NCBI GenBank assembly: GCA_018350325.1
Contig: JAEVLN010000001.1
Location: forward strand, 1,663,501 to 1,727,500
Direction: 5' to 3'
Origin: Globodera rostochiensis
Lineage: Eukaryota; Nematoda; Chromadorea; Rhabditida; Heteroderidae
DNA length: 64,000 nt
The position numbers were made by a program, and so were the translations under genes. The stretch's first letter is position 1; each line of letters opens with the position of its first letter. This document shows positions 37,757-50,100 of this stretch, in pieces. The notes under the pieces were generated by a model. It had not been told where the DNA came from, made no database searches, and worked only from the letters and a program-made list of their open reading frames with translations.

Positions 37757-38724
37757 ATGGGAAAGCGCAAACATAAGGAGGAAGTGCACGACGAAGACGA
37801 CGTTGACGAGCCGGCGGCACAATTTCGGGAGCCGTCGTTGAAACGGATAAAGCGGGAGCGACCCAACGACGAGGACAGTTTTGTTGCGGACACATCGCCG
37901 CTCCTCCCAAATGGCCATCATCCGTCGTCGTCGAAGGCATGCGTTGCCGGACTCAACGGCTCATTTCGAGGCGAGGCGGGTGAGGAGCCTGACGTAAACG
38001 ACAACCCGGTGTGGCTGGTGAGGAAACCGATCAATGTACGTGATAGGGCCAGACCAGAACCGATCAATGTACATAGTGGAAGGTCGGGTACTTTTTGATC
38101 AGAACGAAGCTAGCGCCAGGCACTTTTTGATCAGAACCGATCATTTTTTGGTTAGAACTGATCAACGTACGTAGTAGTAGTGCAAAGCAATTTATGAACT
38201 GAAATTATCGGTCATTCAACAAAACGACGTTTTCGAAGAACATTTAGGGGGTTAGTGTTGATGGGCGCTATCGCTTTGAAGATTTGATGTTAGAATTTTT
38301 CTGTTTTAGATGCCAATTGAAGACCTGCACAAAATCCACTTTACTCGGAAAGCGAAGTACCAGTGCCAAAGGTTCCCAACAACGACGACGACGTCATCTG
38401 CGCAATCAACAACCAATGATCAACGGGTGGAGTGCCATTTGGTGAAGCCGATCAGACCAATGATTCACGTAGTCAGTGATCGGAAAAGGAATTTTGACGA
38501 GAAAGTGCCGATGACTCAAGGCGTGTAGCCATTCGAGAAAATGTTTCATTTAAACTCCATTTTAAGGTTGCTGTCTGCGTGGAGTTGTGTGGATCAACAA
38601 CATTGACGACGACGACGATGCCGTTTTTTCGGAAATGCCTGTTCGCACCGTACGACGGGAACCGGTGGTTGATCATCAACAGCTCAAAGAGCGTTTGAAG
38701 GCCTTTGGTGTACGGAGGAAATGA
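37757..38724 (+). CDS. Nuclear charged protein, possible RNA polymerase I subunit RPA34/POLR1G-like
   Basis: Exon 37757-38035 starts MGKRKHKEEVHDEDDVDEPA, is rich in Lys/Arg/Asp (nuclear-type, KRIKRER) and ends NDNPVWLVRKPIN. Exon 38310-38522 reads MPIEDLHKIHFTRKAKYQCQ and a Ser/Thr stretch. A last exon after an acceptor near 38565 reads LRGVVWINNIDDDDDAVFSE and ends LKERLKAFGVRRK. The frame of the last exon fits only if the intron begins with GC (CAAG|GCGTGT) or a different donor is used. The pattern WL---P--MP-E-L is reminiscent of the RPA34/POLR1G fold, but the match is weak and the function is a guess. Confidence 0.55.
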
Positions 38725-40420
38725 CAATGACTCAACAAATATCCGGCGGCGACCTGTTTTTTCCAAATTTGTCCACCAAAAAATGTGTTTTTTTGTTTTG
38801 TTTTCACTCTTTACGCGTTCTTAGAAATTCTACACGTTCACATTTCTTTTTGGTGCGTGTCATGGGTGGTTTTGTAGAACAAACATCGGCCAGGGTTCGG
38901 GTCGTTCGGCATTTACGGGAGCATGAACAAGTAAAGTACATACTAATTAGTGTGCCTAGAATGTCAAATCACGTGTTGTGTTTTGTTTTGTTGTCAGATG
39001 ATTGTGATTTGGTTGGGGGGCATTCCCACGACCCCTTTTCGGGTTTCTCTTTGCCCACTTGCTGTGCGTTGTCATGCGCCCTGGGGGGAGGGGATGGTGT
39101 GTGTGCATCGATTGTGTCGTTTGTTGACTTTGTGTTATTTGTGTGCGCCTGGGGCGCTGTTTATGTGGGAGATGGTAGAGAAGCAGGAAATGAGAAGGGA
39201 GAGGGGAAACTGAGCGAGCAGAGAAGGGAGAGGAACTGAACAAGAGATGGGAAGTGATCGAAATCTGAGAAAGAGAGGCGGGGAGAGAGAGAATGGAACA
39301 GGGTGAGAAGGAATTGAGAGAAAAAAAGGAAAAGTGAAAAGATAATGGAAGGAGAGAGGGAGAGAGAGAGTTAGTGGAAAGTCTCTCTTTCTCTTCTTCT
39401 TTCTCCGAAGAGAGTTATGGGGGAGAGGAGGAAATTGGAGGAGCAGCAGGCGGTCGCGTCGGCTCAGGACTCCCCACACATTCACTCGCATCACAGAGGC
39501 AGCACCACCAGCAGCAGGAAGAGGAGTAGGCGAGGGTTGCCTCCTCTCCATCGACGGACGGAGTTCGGCGGGGCTAACGCCACACTCCGCCGGTCCCCTC
39601 CCCCCCCCCCCCTCCCTCTTTCACAATTCTCAGCAATTCATTCACTCCTCCCCCCGGGCTGGGCTTGTGTTCACCAACAGAGAGCAGTTCAGCACCCAAC
39701 AACTCCATCACCAGTCAGTCATCGTCATCATCATTTATTGATGTGTTTGTGTGTTGGTTGTTGTTAATCGTGTCCTTCCCCCCTCCCCCCCCCCCCCCAA
39801 TCGCTCCTTCAAAAATACACTTAAAGCACTTCCCCCCTCCCATTTGCCATTTCCATATTTAAGCAATCCGCATTCCTATTAATAATATGGATGGATATAT
39901 GTGTAATGGATGTACATTATCGTCGTAATCCATCAATTCATCATCCATTATAGCATTTTGGCTAATTTGTGCTGCTGCTGCTGCGTCTGTGTAAAAGGAG
40001 CGATGGCGGCGGGGAGGACTTTTGACGGACGGATGAATTGCTTTCCCCCCCCCCCCCCAAATGCATTTTCTCCTTTTTTATTTTCCATTTTGTTATTGAA
40101 ACTTTTGGGGTCCTCGAAGAGAGGGCACCCCAACCAACAACAACCCGAGACACTTTCTTCTTCTTTTTGCTAATTCGTCTCGTGACCCGTAAAAAATGAT
40201 TACATATTTAGCGAACCGTGAAATCGTACACAAATTTCCCCTCCCACTATTTTTGTCCTTCACCCGTTTGTAGTCGTAGCTGCACGTCACTCGACAAACA
40301 ACAAATTGTAGCAGTACATTACCTCTAATTGGTAAGCAAGCACAAAATGTTCAACAACAACAATAATATTTACATTTACATAAAATGTGTCTTCCTTCCT
40401 TTTTTGGCACAGAAACAAAA
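38725..40420. other. Intergenic / 5' region with polypurine tract
   Basis: The stretch 39174-39385 is almost pure purine on + (gagagag, gaggagg words). C runs occur at 39600-39612, 39781-39799 and 40044-40057. Open frames here are low-complexity. It probably includes the promoter and 5' UTR of the PNRC-like gene. Confidence 0.5.
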
Positions 40421-41859
40421 ATGTCATCGTCAGCAGTTAGGACGCCCACGCGTTTCTCGCCCGCCACCTTTTTCACCATGGCAATGCCATCCGGCGTTAA
40501 TGGCGGTGGCATAACCGCAAATTGTGGTCAACAACAACAACGGCACCCTCAGCAACAGTGCAGTCATGTGCCGACGACGGTGCCATCGTTCATTGGTGGC
40601 ACGCCGAAGCTACGAAATCGGCAAAAGAGAGGGCCGCCCATGCGGTCACAACAGCGCCAGCAGGATGCCACCGCACTCGGCAAAACTGCAAATGGAGGTG
40701 CCGTTTTTGTGCCGAAAAAATTAAAAAAAAAATTTTTTTTTTTTGCATTCGTCGGGGGTGTACCGGATGCCAAAAAAGTCCGGCATGCCGGACCCAAATA
40801 TGCATAGAATCCGGTTATTTGCCTGGTACTTATCGATTTTGGACCCGTTTTTCGACTAATTTCTAATCTTTCCTAGACTAAAATTCCATTTTTAAGCAAT
40901 TAACTGCTTGAAGAGCCCCAATGGTTCCACTACTGCGGACAAGAAACAGCAGCAGACGCGTTCAAAATGCCAACAATTTGGTGGTGGTGGTGTTGCTGGA
41001 GAGACAACGGCATGCGCGACCGCCACGACGCCTTCCCGTCCGCAACAACTTTTTCGGCACTCCATTCGACGTGAGCAGTCCGCCAGTGCCATTGTGATTC
41101 TGCCACGACGCTGCAACACCAACAACGCCAACGGCTTTGGCACTGTGTACGGCACGGCACATCCGTATGCCGGCTGCTACACGCCGCCGAGCGCAATTTT
41201 CTCATATGAAGGCATGCGCGCGTGCCACAAATTTGCAACCAAACATGTTCAATTCGTTCGTTCAGATCACGAAGTGTCGCCTATCTTTGCTGGGCCCAAG
41301 TTCATCGAGTCGCCGGCCGCCAAAAGTTTGCCGTTGCCGCCCTCGCAATGGTTGGAGAAGGGGCTCAAGACGCAACAGAAACAAGGGGAGGAGGAGGCCG
41401 TCATCAACGCGTTGGAGCAGGACGAGGACGATGCCGACGAAGGAGATGATGAGGCCGATGCGCAGGAAGTGGACAACAACAACGACGACGACAAGCCGTT
41501 GGCCAAGCAGTTCGGAGGGTTGACGGTGTTGTCCAGCGGGGGCAGAGGTGGGCGGCAAAAAGTGATGTGTCGAATATTCTTTTTTTGGTTCTCAAGGTCA
41601 TTCGTCTTCGTCGTCCTCCGAGAGCAGTACGAGTAGCAGCAGCAGCAGCAGCGACGGCGGTGGTGGTGGTGGTGGTAGTTCCGGTGTTGAGCAGCACTTC
41701 AACGGCTTCATCCCGGGCAGTTGGTCACCGCCGACCGCAGCAGCAGCAACAACATCAGCCAGCAACAGTGCCATCATTGTCAAGCCGGTCACCGTCACGC
41801 CCATCGGAATTCGCATGGACCCATTGCATTTAATTGCCGCGACAGTGATGTTCACGTAG
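40421..41859 (+). CDS. PNRC-like protein (mRNA-decay / nuclear receptor coactivator motif)
   Basis: Exons 40421-40697, 40897-41547 and 41597-41859: 1191 bases, 396 residues. The protein is low-complexity: Gln/Thr-rich start, Asn/Asp/Glu-rich middle (DEDDADEGDDEADAQE), a Ser then Gly run, and an Ala/Thr-rich end. The only ordered-looking block is IFAGPKFIESPAAKSLPLPP followed by SQWLE. This matches the PNRC1/2 motif [22 protein letters not shown], whose LPKPP part binds the EVH1 domain of the decapping factor DCP1A and links it to UPF1 in nonsense-mediated decay. Role here is inferred from that motif alone. Codon runs (AGC, CAG, GGT) give long shadow ORFs in other frames. Confidence 0.7.
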
Positions 41860-44083
41860 CGCGGAAACGCTTCTTCCCTCCCCCCGTTTTTTTGGTGCTG
41901 AACATTAAAATAATCTGAAGGGTTGGGGGATGGACCGGCGGCCGGATTTTGGTTGTTCTCCGAGTCCATCTTGGATTTGAGTCATTTTTTTTTGGTGGAT
42001 TTTGCCGGTCTGTCCCCTGCCCTTTGGAAACAAAATGGTTATTATTAAAGCAATGTGTGCGCGTGTTGTGTTGTATTTGTCTTTGGTTCATCTCTCCTTA
42101 TTGCACTTCCTCCTCAAATTGCACCGTTCTCAAGCAGTTCAGTGAGTGATCCTGGGCTTAAAAATCAAATTGTTGCTTTTTTTGTTGATCAAATTTTATG
42201 AAAAAAATTGTGTAAAATTCGAATGCCAAACAAAAAATGGCACAACATTTTGGTGCCCCCCCCGGGTCGCTCTTGCAAATGAGAACTATTTATGTAAAAT
42301 GTGGACTTAATTATTTCCAAATGCCCATCATTATTTTCGTTGAAAAAACATCCAATTTCCGAGAAAAGAGAATTTTGTGTAATTTTTTCAACTTTAGAAA
42401 TGGATCTTTTTTTTCGCCCAACCACTTATGTATTACATGTTACAATAACTGTTCTTTTTTGCATTGATCGATCAGTCAGGAATTGTTTTTCAGCTTTGAA
42501 GAGATTAAGTGGAGAATTTTTTTGTTTTTGAAGGTTCTACTGATTATTTATTGATCAGCAATCACACAAATGTTTATGTTTGTTTGGCTTTATCCCTTGG
42601 ATCACCGTCACCACTTAAAGATCCGATCACAATCTGGACGGACTCAATTTTTGTTTTGTTTTATGTGATCGGAAACCAGCAGATCAAACCCCAAAAGTGA
42701 TCCGGATCGGATCACGCCAAAATTGGTGGTTGGATCAAAGCCAAAAAATGCTTTTGTGTGTTTGAAATGATTCATTCGTCCTCATTTTATAACTTAATTG
42801 TCTGTCTTTTACATATCCGTTCAGATGCAAATACTTCTTCAAAATCCGTCTCCTCATTTGTTTCAGTTTGCTTCCTCTTCTTTTTTGGGATCTCCGAAAT
42901 CTCATCCCAATTTTGTGCATTCAAAATTTAACAAAAATGATCCGCACGTTTTTGCGCGCGGACTTTCTTTCTTTTTTGTTTTGTTTGCCTCTCTCTCCCC
43001 TCCGGCGTTGCGCCTCCACTAAAAATATATTAATTATAGGGTAGTCGTCCTCAAAGTTCTTCAATGCTCTCAAACACACGCTGATTGTTTGTTGTTCTCT
43101 CACCCCCCCCCCACTCCCCTTCTCTCTCTCTGTCCTTGTCTTATGTTAACGGATACCAATCAATCAATCAATAAATAATCCCCCCCCCCAAAAATATTTT
43201 GGGACAGTGCCAAAAGCGGCGGCGTAAAATTGATCTGAAAATGTTCTGTTTTTGGCACTGATCACTTCCTTCCTCGTCCTCCAGCTTTTTATTACATATT
43301 TCCCCCCTAACAATTCATTCCCCATTTTTGACAAAGGCTCCGCTCATAAACAATTTGTTCCCATTGAGCGTCCTGTGTCGATTCATGTGCTGCTTTTTGC
43401 GATTTTGTTTTTTTCTTAGAGCACCGGACTTGGCCAGAAGTACAACGCTTTTCCTTTTGAAAAATTCCGGGCCTCAAAATTATTTCTCTGGTCAGGCCCG
43501 GCCTCACTTCGTGGAGGGGAAATGGGCCTTTGAATTTGTATCTGACGAAGAATTGGCCAACCCCCACGCGTTTTTGTCTCTTAGGGCGCCCCATCGAAAT
43601 TCATACGAGGAGTAAAATCAATCAATCAATCAGTCATTGTGACAAAAATGGATTTGATTTGTTTTTATTTTAAGGATTTTCCAACATCAAATTTCAAATT
43701 CCCTCGTTTATGCGCAAAAAACTGTTGCTGACAATTTGTCCCATTTTTTTGTTGGCATTATTACGTTAATAAAGAGTGGCGGCCTTTTTTGCTGGAGAGC
43801 TTATGAAGTTATGGCTATTCAAAGTTCTGCAAAAACCATAGGGGGGGCCCTTTACCTATTCAGATTTTTAAGACAAAAAAACAAGACATTACTGACTGTT
43901 TATTTTCATGACAAGTAGAATATACAACAAATAGGAAATGTACACAGATTCCAACATTAATACAGCAAATGAGTGAACCCAACAATTATAATCAATTAAA
44001 TCCATTTTCTGTTTGAATTTCCTCCATCAAATTCGATTCGTTTGTCCTCCGTCCATCAAATTTGTCGTCCTCTGTCCGTCCAT
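41860..44083. other. Intergenic
   Basis: CTGATCA-rich words at 42460-42720, C runs at 42257, 43105 and 43182. An open stretch 43421-43615 (+, GQARPHFVEGKWAFEFVSDE) looks somewhat protein-like but has no recognisable family. From 43890 the shared 3' flank of the F-box-like family begins (also at 59625). Confidence 0.45.
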
Positions 44084-45319
44084 TCACTTCTTGGGCTCAC
44101 TTGGGCCTTCGTCGTTTGCGTCAAGCATTCTGAAAATTAGAAAAGTTTTAACAATTGGAATTTTGAGACAATTCATTCACTTACCCGTCGCCGATGTCAC
44201 TGTCTTCGAAGTTTATGGCGATGCGATTCCTTTTACGGGACGCTTCCAACTCAATTCCCTCCTCCGACACGGCTTTCGCCTCTTCTCGCGCAATCGGACG
44301 ACGCAACAACAGCCACTTGTATTCGCCAAAGCATCGCAACTCCAATCGCTCCCCCAAATTGTTCGTCAGCCCAAATGGTGAAATGCAACCACGAAAATAC
44401 AGACAGATGATGAAATTGACCGGCTCCAAAGCAGTGACAAATGCCTAAAAAAGGGAACAATTACTCTCAAAACTGATTATAAGAATGAGAAATTACTTAC
44501 CCCTTTGAGTCCTTCCATTCCTGCCGAATCAAAGTCGCAACGAAGCATCTTCGGAAGTCCATCCCCGCGGGGAGTGAGCAACCATTTGGCCACGGCTTGG
44601 GCAGAAGAAGCATCGGCGTTGTCGTCGGCCGGGAACTCGAGAAAAAGCCCATCGATCGATCGGAGATTTGTGCAGTTGCGAAGAATGGCCGGAAAGTCTC
44701 GTCGCAAACAGTCCAATTGATAGGCGTGCACACGCAAGTGGCGAATGTTGTCATTGATCAACGGCCAAATCTTCTGCCGAATAATGTCCCAGCTGCGGCT
44801 TTGGTCCTCGAAGGTAAAAATTGCAACAGTGGTCCCGGAAGAGTTGAAAAGTCGGCGAATGCTTTGAAGAAATTCGATGACACTTCGGTCGATGTAACTG
44901 AAAGTTTAACACTTTTAAATTTCGTTAATTTTAGGAAAAAACGACCTGATTTCAATCTTTTCGAAGCCGATCACTTTGTTTGGAAGCGGTCTTTGAGGAA
45001 TTGACAGCTGTTCACCAGAGCTTTGTTTGACAATAGCGCCATTTCCATCAATTGCTCGAAGAATTCTCAGCAGACCCAGCGACCATTTCCTCGTCTTGAA
45101 GTGCTCGGCCACCAAACGGTCAAATCGATCACTGATCAGCGCCATTAATTGTCCGAGCTCACGAGGGCTGAAGAGGGCGAAGATTTCGAGCCAAATGTCG
45201 GCACAAATGGAACTGAAATTTGGGATTAATGGCTTTTGATTTATTTAATTCATTAGGAAATAAACTCACATTTCCTTCATTTGCTGTTGCTGCTCTTCGT
45301 CGCTTGTGTTGTCGGACAT
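44084..45319 (-). CDS. F-box-like family, copy 2 (intact)
   Basis: Exons 45319-45270, 45212-44946, 44897-44501, 44444-44185 and 44129-44084: 1020 bases, 339 residues, no stop. Order: [18 protein letters not shown]-box-like [20 protein letters not shown] and [20 protein letters not shown], then [121 protein letters not shown] and a short acidic-basic end (NDEGPSEPKK). No signal peptide. Divergently paired with copy 3 over a 248-base palindromic spacer. Family members of this kind are known as large F-box-annotated expansions in cyst nematodes; substrate and partner are unknown. Confidence 0.8.
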
Positions 45320-45567
45320 TTTGTTGAAATCCAAATTATTTTAGGCTTCAAAATTTGTGGATAAACATAGGCGAAATTTGAACGCACTTTTATAAGCGTC
45401 TAATTGCATTTGCTACCCAAAAATCAAAAAATTTTTTTTTGTTTTTTTTTTGAGTTTTTAAATGCAATAATTTGACGCTTATAAAAGGGCGTTCCAATTT
45501 TGTCTATGTTTATCCATTCTCGCATTATTCAAATTCTGAAGCCTAAAATAATTTGGATTTCAACAAA
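45320..45567. promoter_or_regulatory. Palindromic divergent promoter between F-box-like copies 2 and 3
   Basis: The two halves are inverted copies of about 110 bases meeting at a T/A-run (about 45430-45450). Each arm has a TATA-type box (TATAAAAG at 45480 on +; cttttataagc at 45387, i.e. on -) about 80-90 bases before its ATG, and the shared ttggatttcaacaaaATG start context. The same layout occurs at 61079-61325, and one arm only before copy 1. Confidence 0.75.
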
Positions 45568-46581
45568 ATGTCCGACAACACAAGCGACGAGGAGCAGCAA
45601 CAGCAAATGGAGGAAATGTGAGTTTATTTCCTAATGAATTAAATCAAAAACAATAAATCCCAAATTTCAGTTTCATTTGTGCCGACATTTGGCTCGAAAT
45701 CTTCGCCCTCATCAGCCCTCGTGAGCTTGGACTGAAAGTGGCACTGATCAGTGATCGATTTGACCGTTTGGTGGACGAACACTTCAAGACGAGGAAATGG
45801 TCGCTGGGCACGCTGCAAATTCGTCGTGCAATTGACGGAAAGGGCGCAGAAATTGTCGCAAGCTCTGGTGGACGGCTGCCAATTCCTCAAGGACCGCTTC
45901 CAGGCAAAGTGATCGGATTCGAATGGATTCAGATAAGGTCGTTTTCTTTTTAAAAAGTTTACAAAATTTAAAAGGTTTTAAACTTTCAGGTACATCGACC
46001 GAGGTGTCCTCGAATTTCTTCAACGCCTTCGCCGACTTTTCAACTCTTCCGGGACCACTGTTGCAATTGCTACCTCCGCCGACCAAAGCCGCAGCTGGGA
46101 CATTATTCGGCAGAAGATTTGGCCGTTGATCAATAACAACATTTGCCACTTGCGTGTGTGCGTCGCCTCTCAATTGGACTGTTTGCGACGAGACTTTCCG
46201 GCCATTCTTCGCAACTGCACAAATCTCCGATCGATCGATGGGCTTTCCCACGCATTTCCGGCCGAAGACAACGCCAATGCTTCTTCTAACCAAGCCGTGG
46301 CCAAATGGTTGCTCACTCCCCGCGGGGATGGACTTCCAAAGATGCTTTATTATGACGGAAGAATGGAAGAACTCGAAAGGGTAATTTCTTTTTCTTTTTT
46401 AATCAATTTGAGAGTAAATTATTCCCTTCATTTTAGGCCTTATGGAATCGCATAACCATTGAATTCAACAACATGGACATCGGCGACGGGTAAGTGAATG
46501 AATTGTCTCAAAATTCCATTTGTTAAAATGTTTCTAATTTTCAGAATGGGTGACGCAAACGACGGAAGGCCCAAGAAGTGA
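45568..46581 (+). CDS. F-box-like family, copy 3 (internal deletion)
   Basis: Exons 45568-45617, 45671-45937, 45990-46380, 46437-46489 and 46545-46581: 798 bases, 265 residues. Exons 1-3 match the other copies ([50 protein letters not shown]). Exon 4 is only 53 bases. It jumps from the first Ala codon straight to [17 protein letters not shown], losing about 75-80 codons that carry the ERLTF-WLLVRCPIER block in other copies. The deletion keeps the frame and both splice sites, so a shorter protein can be made. It probably lacks part of the C-terminal domain function. Confidence 0.7.
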
Positions 46582-47123
46582 ATGGACGGACAGAGGACGA
46601 CAAATTTGATGGACGGAGGACAAACGAATCGAATTTGATGGAGGAAATTCAAACAGAAAATGGATTTAATTGATTATAATTGTTGGGTTCACTCATTTGC
46701 TTATATTATGTTAGAATCTGTGTACATAATTTGTTGTATATTCTATTTGTCATGAAAATAAACAAAGTGGTTATTTTTCTTTCATTTTTTTGTTTCAAAA
46801 TGAAAGTGGCTACTGTTTCATTTCTCTTTTGCTGTATGGCTATTGTAACAGGGATGGGCAAATTTCGGATTTCGAATATTTCGGGATTTTTGCGTTTTCG
46901 GATTTTAAATCGTTTCAGATTTTTGGGGTTTCGGAAATTTCGGATTTCGGGTACAGGGACAATTACAGGCCTCGGCTTAATATATATGAAACGATCGAAA
47001 TTAATTAACTTCAACTTAAACAATGTGTGTTTTACTTTTGCTCAAAGCGATAAAACGACGAAAAAAATAAAATTGACGAAAATTGGTTTTTCCAAAATGT
47101 TTTGTTTGGCTCATCTCCGCCCA
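46582..47123. other. Convergent intergenic region
   Basis: F-box-like 3' flank to about 46755, then a cggattt/tttcgg-rich low-complexity stretch at 46857-46955. No gene. Confidence 0.5.
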
Positions 47124-50100
47124 TCAAAACATGTTCATCGACACGTCTGAAGCGAAGTCCTCGCCGCGACCGCCTCGCTTGGACGCCGGCCCGCCAAAGT
47201 CGACGCCCGCCCTCTTTGAGCTGCCACGGGGACCGCCAGCGCCACGTTTTGGGCCCATCCCGCGGCTTTGGCCACCGCTCGCGCTCTTCCCGCCCCGTCC
47301 GCGTTGGATGGTCCCGTAGGCGCCATAGGCAGCCTAAACTTGTTCAAAAAGTTGTTCATGAAAAGTGAGGGGGAAGGCAACCAACCACTCATTTTGTTTT
47401 TTGCATCAAAAAAAAATTTTCTCAAAAAAATTCTCTTTTCCAAATGCGCTTACCGCGCCGCCTCCGCGCATTGCAGCGGCAGCACCGGCGCCGCCTGCGG
47501 CATACGAAGCGCCCGCCTGAGGCGGTTGTTGCTGCTGTTGTGCATAGTAAGCGGCGGACGGGTCGGCCGCGTAACCGCCGTACATGTCGTAGCCAGCTGT
47601 TGCCGCACCGTAGGCGCCATAGCCCGAGTAGTACGGGTCGTATGGTGGCGGTCCGTAGCCGGTCGGCGGGTAGCCATGGTACGGCTGGTAGGCGCCCACT
47701 GGCATACCTAAAAAAATTTATTTATAAAAACGAAACAGCCTTAACATTTTTTTAATATTGTTTTCTCAAGAATATTTGAGCACACTTACTGGGCCCAGCA
47801 CCGCGTCCGCCACGGTAACCGCTGCCCATGTAGTCGTAGCCTTTGCGTCCACGCGCGCCGATTCCAGGGGTCACTGAACAAAATAACGATGAATGCTTTA
47901 GCTCAACCAAAGTCCAAACGTTTTCAATATATTTTTTATCCAAAAATTGAAGCAAAAAATCATAGATTTTTTGAGGGGAGTCATGCTTAATAAATATACT
48001 ACTGTACACTGATGGTACAAGAAATGCCAACCCCCACATTCTATCAAATGGATAATAATAAATGCACTAACCACCGGCTCCGTACTGTTGCGGGTTGAAG
48101 CGCGATTTGATTGCCAACTTTTTCTTCTGATTCTGGTCCCCCTGCGGTTTAGCCAACGAAATTTCCATTTCGGCCCCGTCAAGTTCAGTGTTTTTCAGCG
48201 CTTCCATTGCCTACAAATGGACAAAATGTCACACATTTTCAAAGAAAAAAATTGTACTTGTTCCAACCTGAATTGCAGCTTGCCGGTCTTCAAAGTGCAC
48301 AAATGCGTAGTCCTTGATGCGCTTGACCTTGTCAACCTTGCCATATTTCTCGTACAACTCCTGCAACCGCTCCTCCGTCACGGACTCCTTCAAATTGCGC
48401 ACATAAAGCACTTTGACTTGGGCCATTGTCTCCTCGTCCGGCTCGTCCTGTTGCTCTGCCCAGTCCACCACAAGGTCAGTGTTCCATGGCCGGATTTTTC
48501 CCATTGAAATTCGACGTCTGCAAAATATACATTTCTTTTATTAGTTGGAAGCATCAAACGCCTCTGACTGATCTCCAGTCTAATCTTTTTGAAAAAATTC
48601 ACAAAATTTTCGTCGTTGAAAACAATGTTTTTAACAAAAATGCAAAAGCACCAAAAACCAAAATGCCACCACTGACTTGGCATCCGATGCCGCCTTGTGG
48701 TCCGTGAAGTCAACGAAACAAAAGCCTCTATTCTTGCGTCCATCATGCGCGTCCGGATTCGAGTAAATAATACAATCCACAACATTCTCTGAAAAACAAA
48801 AATGGGGGGGAATGAATGAGTATATAACAAAGCAAAAATTTCGGCGAATTTAGAGGGGGGGGGGGAGTAGCGTTTTTGAAAATGTTTGACCTTTTTTGTT
48901 TTCCTTAATTTTTTTTTTGCCCAATTTTTTTCTTTTCAATTACTTTTTTACGTCCACGCCCTCCGAAATTACCTGCATGTTTTCTCAACTCTTCGAGAAT
49001 TTCGTCTTTCGATTTCGATTTGGGGATATTTCCGAGAAAAAGGCGAGTGTTTGCAACGGATACGTTCACTTTAAGTGGTTTTCCAGGCAGAATTTCGTGT
49101 CCGTCAAACTAAAAAAGAGTGGTGCGCTGTGTTTATGCGAATGAATGCATATTTTGTGTCTCTGAAAATTATTGTAAAATTTGACAACAAAAAAATATGA
49201 ATGGAGCCCCTTTTTTTTTTGCTCCATGCAACCACAAAGAGAGAGAGCCGAAATATTCTCTGAAAATTGTGAGAACGCGTTGGTTGTTGTGATCAATCAA
49301 AATAAAATATGAAAATTGGACGGGGGGAGGAGGGAAATCATCCGCGCAAAACTCACTCTCCGGAAGCCTTCTCTCAAAGATGTGCCGAAAAAATTATGCG
49401 GTGGGTAATGGAATCATCAAATTACAGTAATAAACAAAAAATGCACAGTGACGAGAACACCAAAAATAGGTAATAACCAAACAAAAAAACAGGCACTTTT
49501 TATGTTTGGGTCACACTCAAATTTTTGAATTTTTCTACAACGCCTTCAATTAATTAAGTTATATAATCCATGAAATTAAAAAACTTTTGCTGAATTCGGG
49601 TGACCCAAACTTAAAAAACACCAACAAAAATGGGGCAATACCAAAAAGCATTCAAACCTTCTTGGCCGCCTCCTGCGCATGGATCTTGTCCGTATAGATC
49701 AGAAAGCCGTACCCACGACTCTTTCCATTCACGGGATCCATCATTATACCTAAAAGAGGTGGAGGGAGTTTTTTGAAACCACCAGACATGGAACGGGACG
49801 AGACGCCCGGGATCCCGTACAAGTCCAGGTCCCGGCTGGGCACTACTAGTACACCATACACCCAGCACCCCCCCCCCCGCCAAAAAAATGCTTACGGAGA
49901 TCATAAATAACACCGATTGGCTCAAACAGCGGGACAAGCGTGTCCTCATACACATCCTTCGGGATTTGGCCAATGTATATCTGAGATGGCAAAAGGAAAT
50001 AAAATTTTTACAAAATAACAAAAAAAGAAAGAAGCCCCCCCCCCTCAATTGTGCCACACTTACACATCCGCCGTCCGACTGGTTCGGGTCCGGCCCCTCA

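Noticed and set aside
43328..43615. 95-codon + frame with GQARPHFVEGKWAFEF
   Set aside because: Protein-like in parts but no family, start context or splice partner found.
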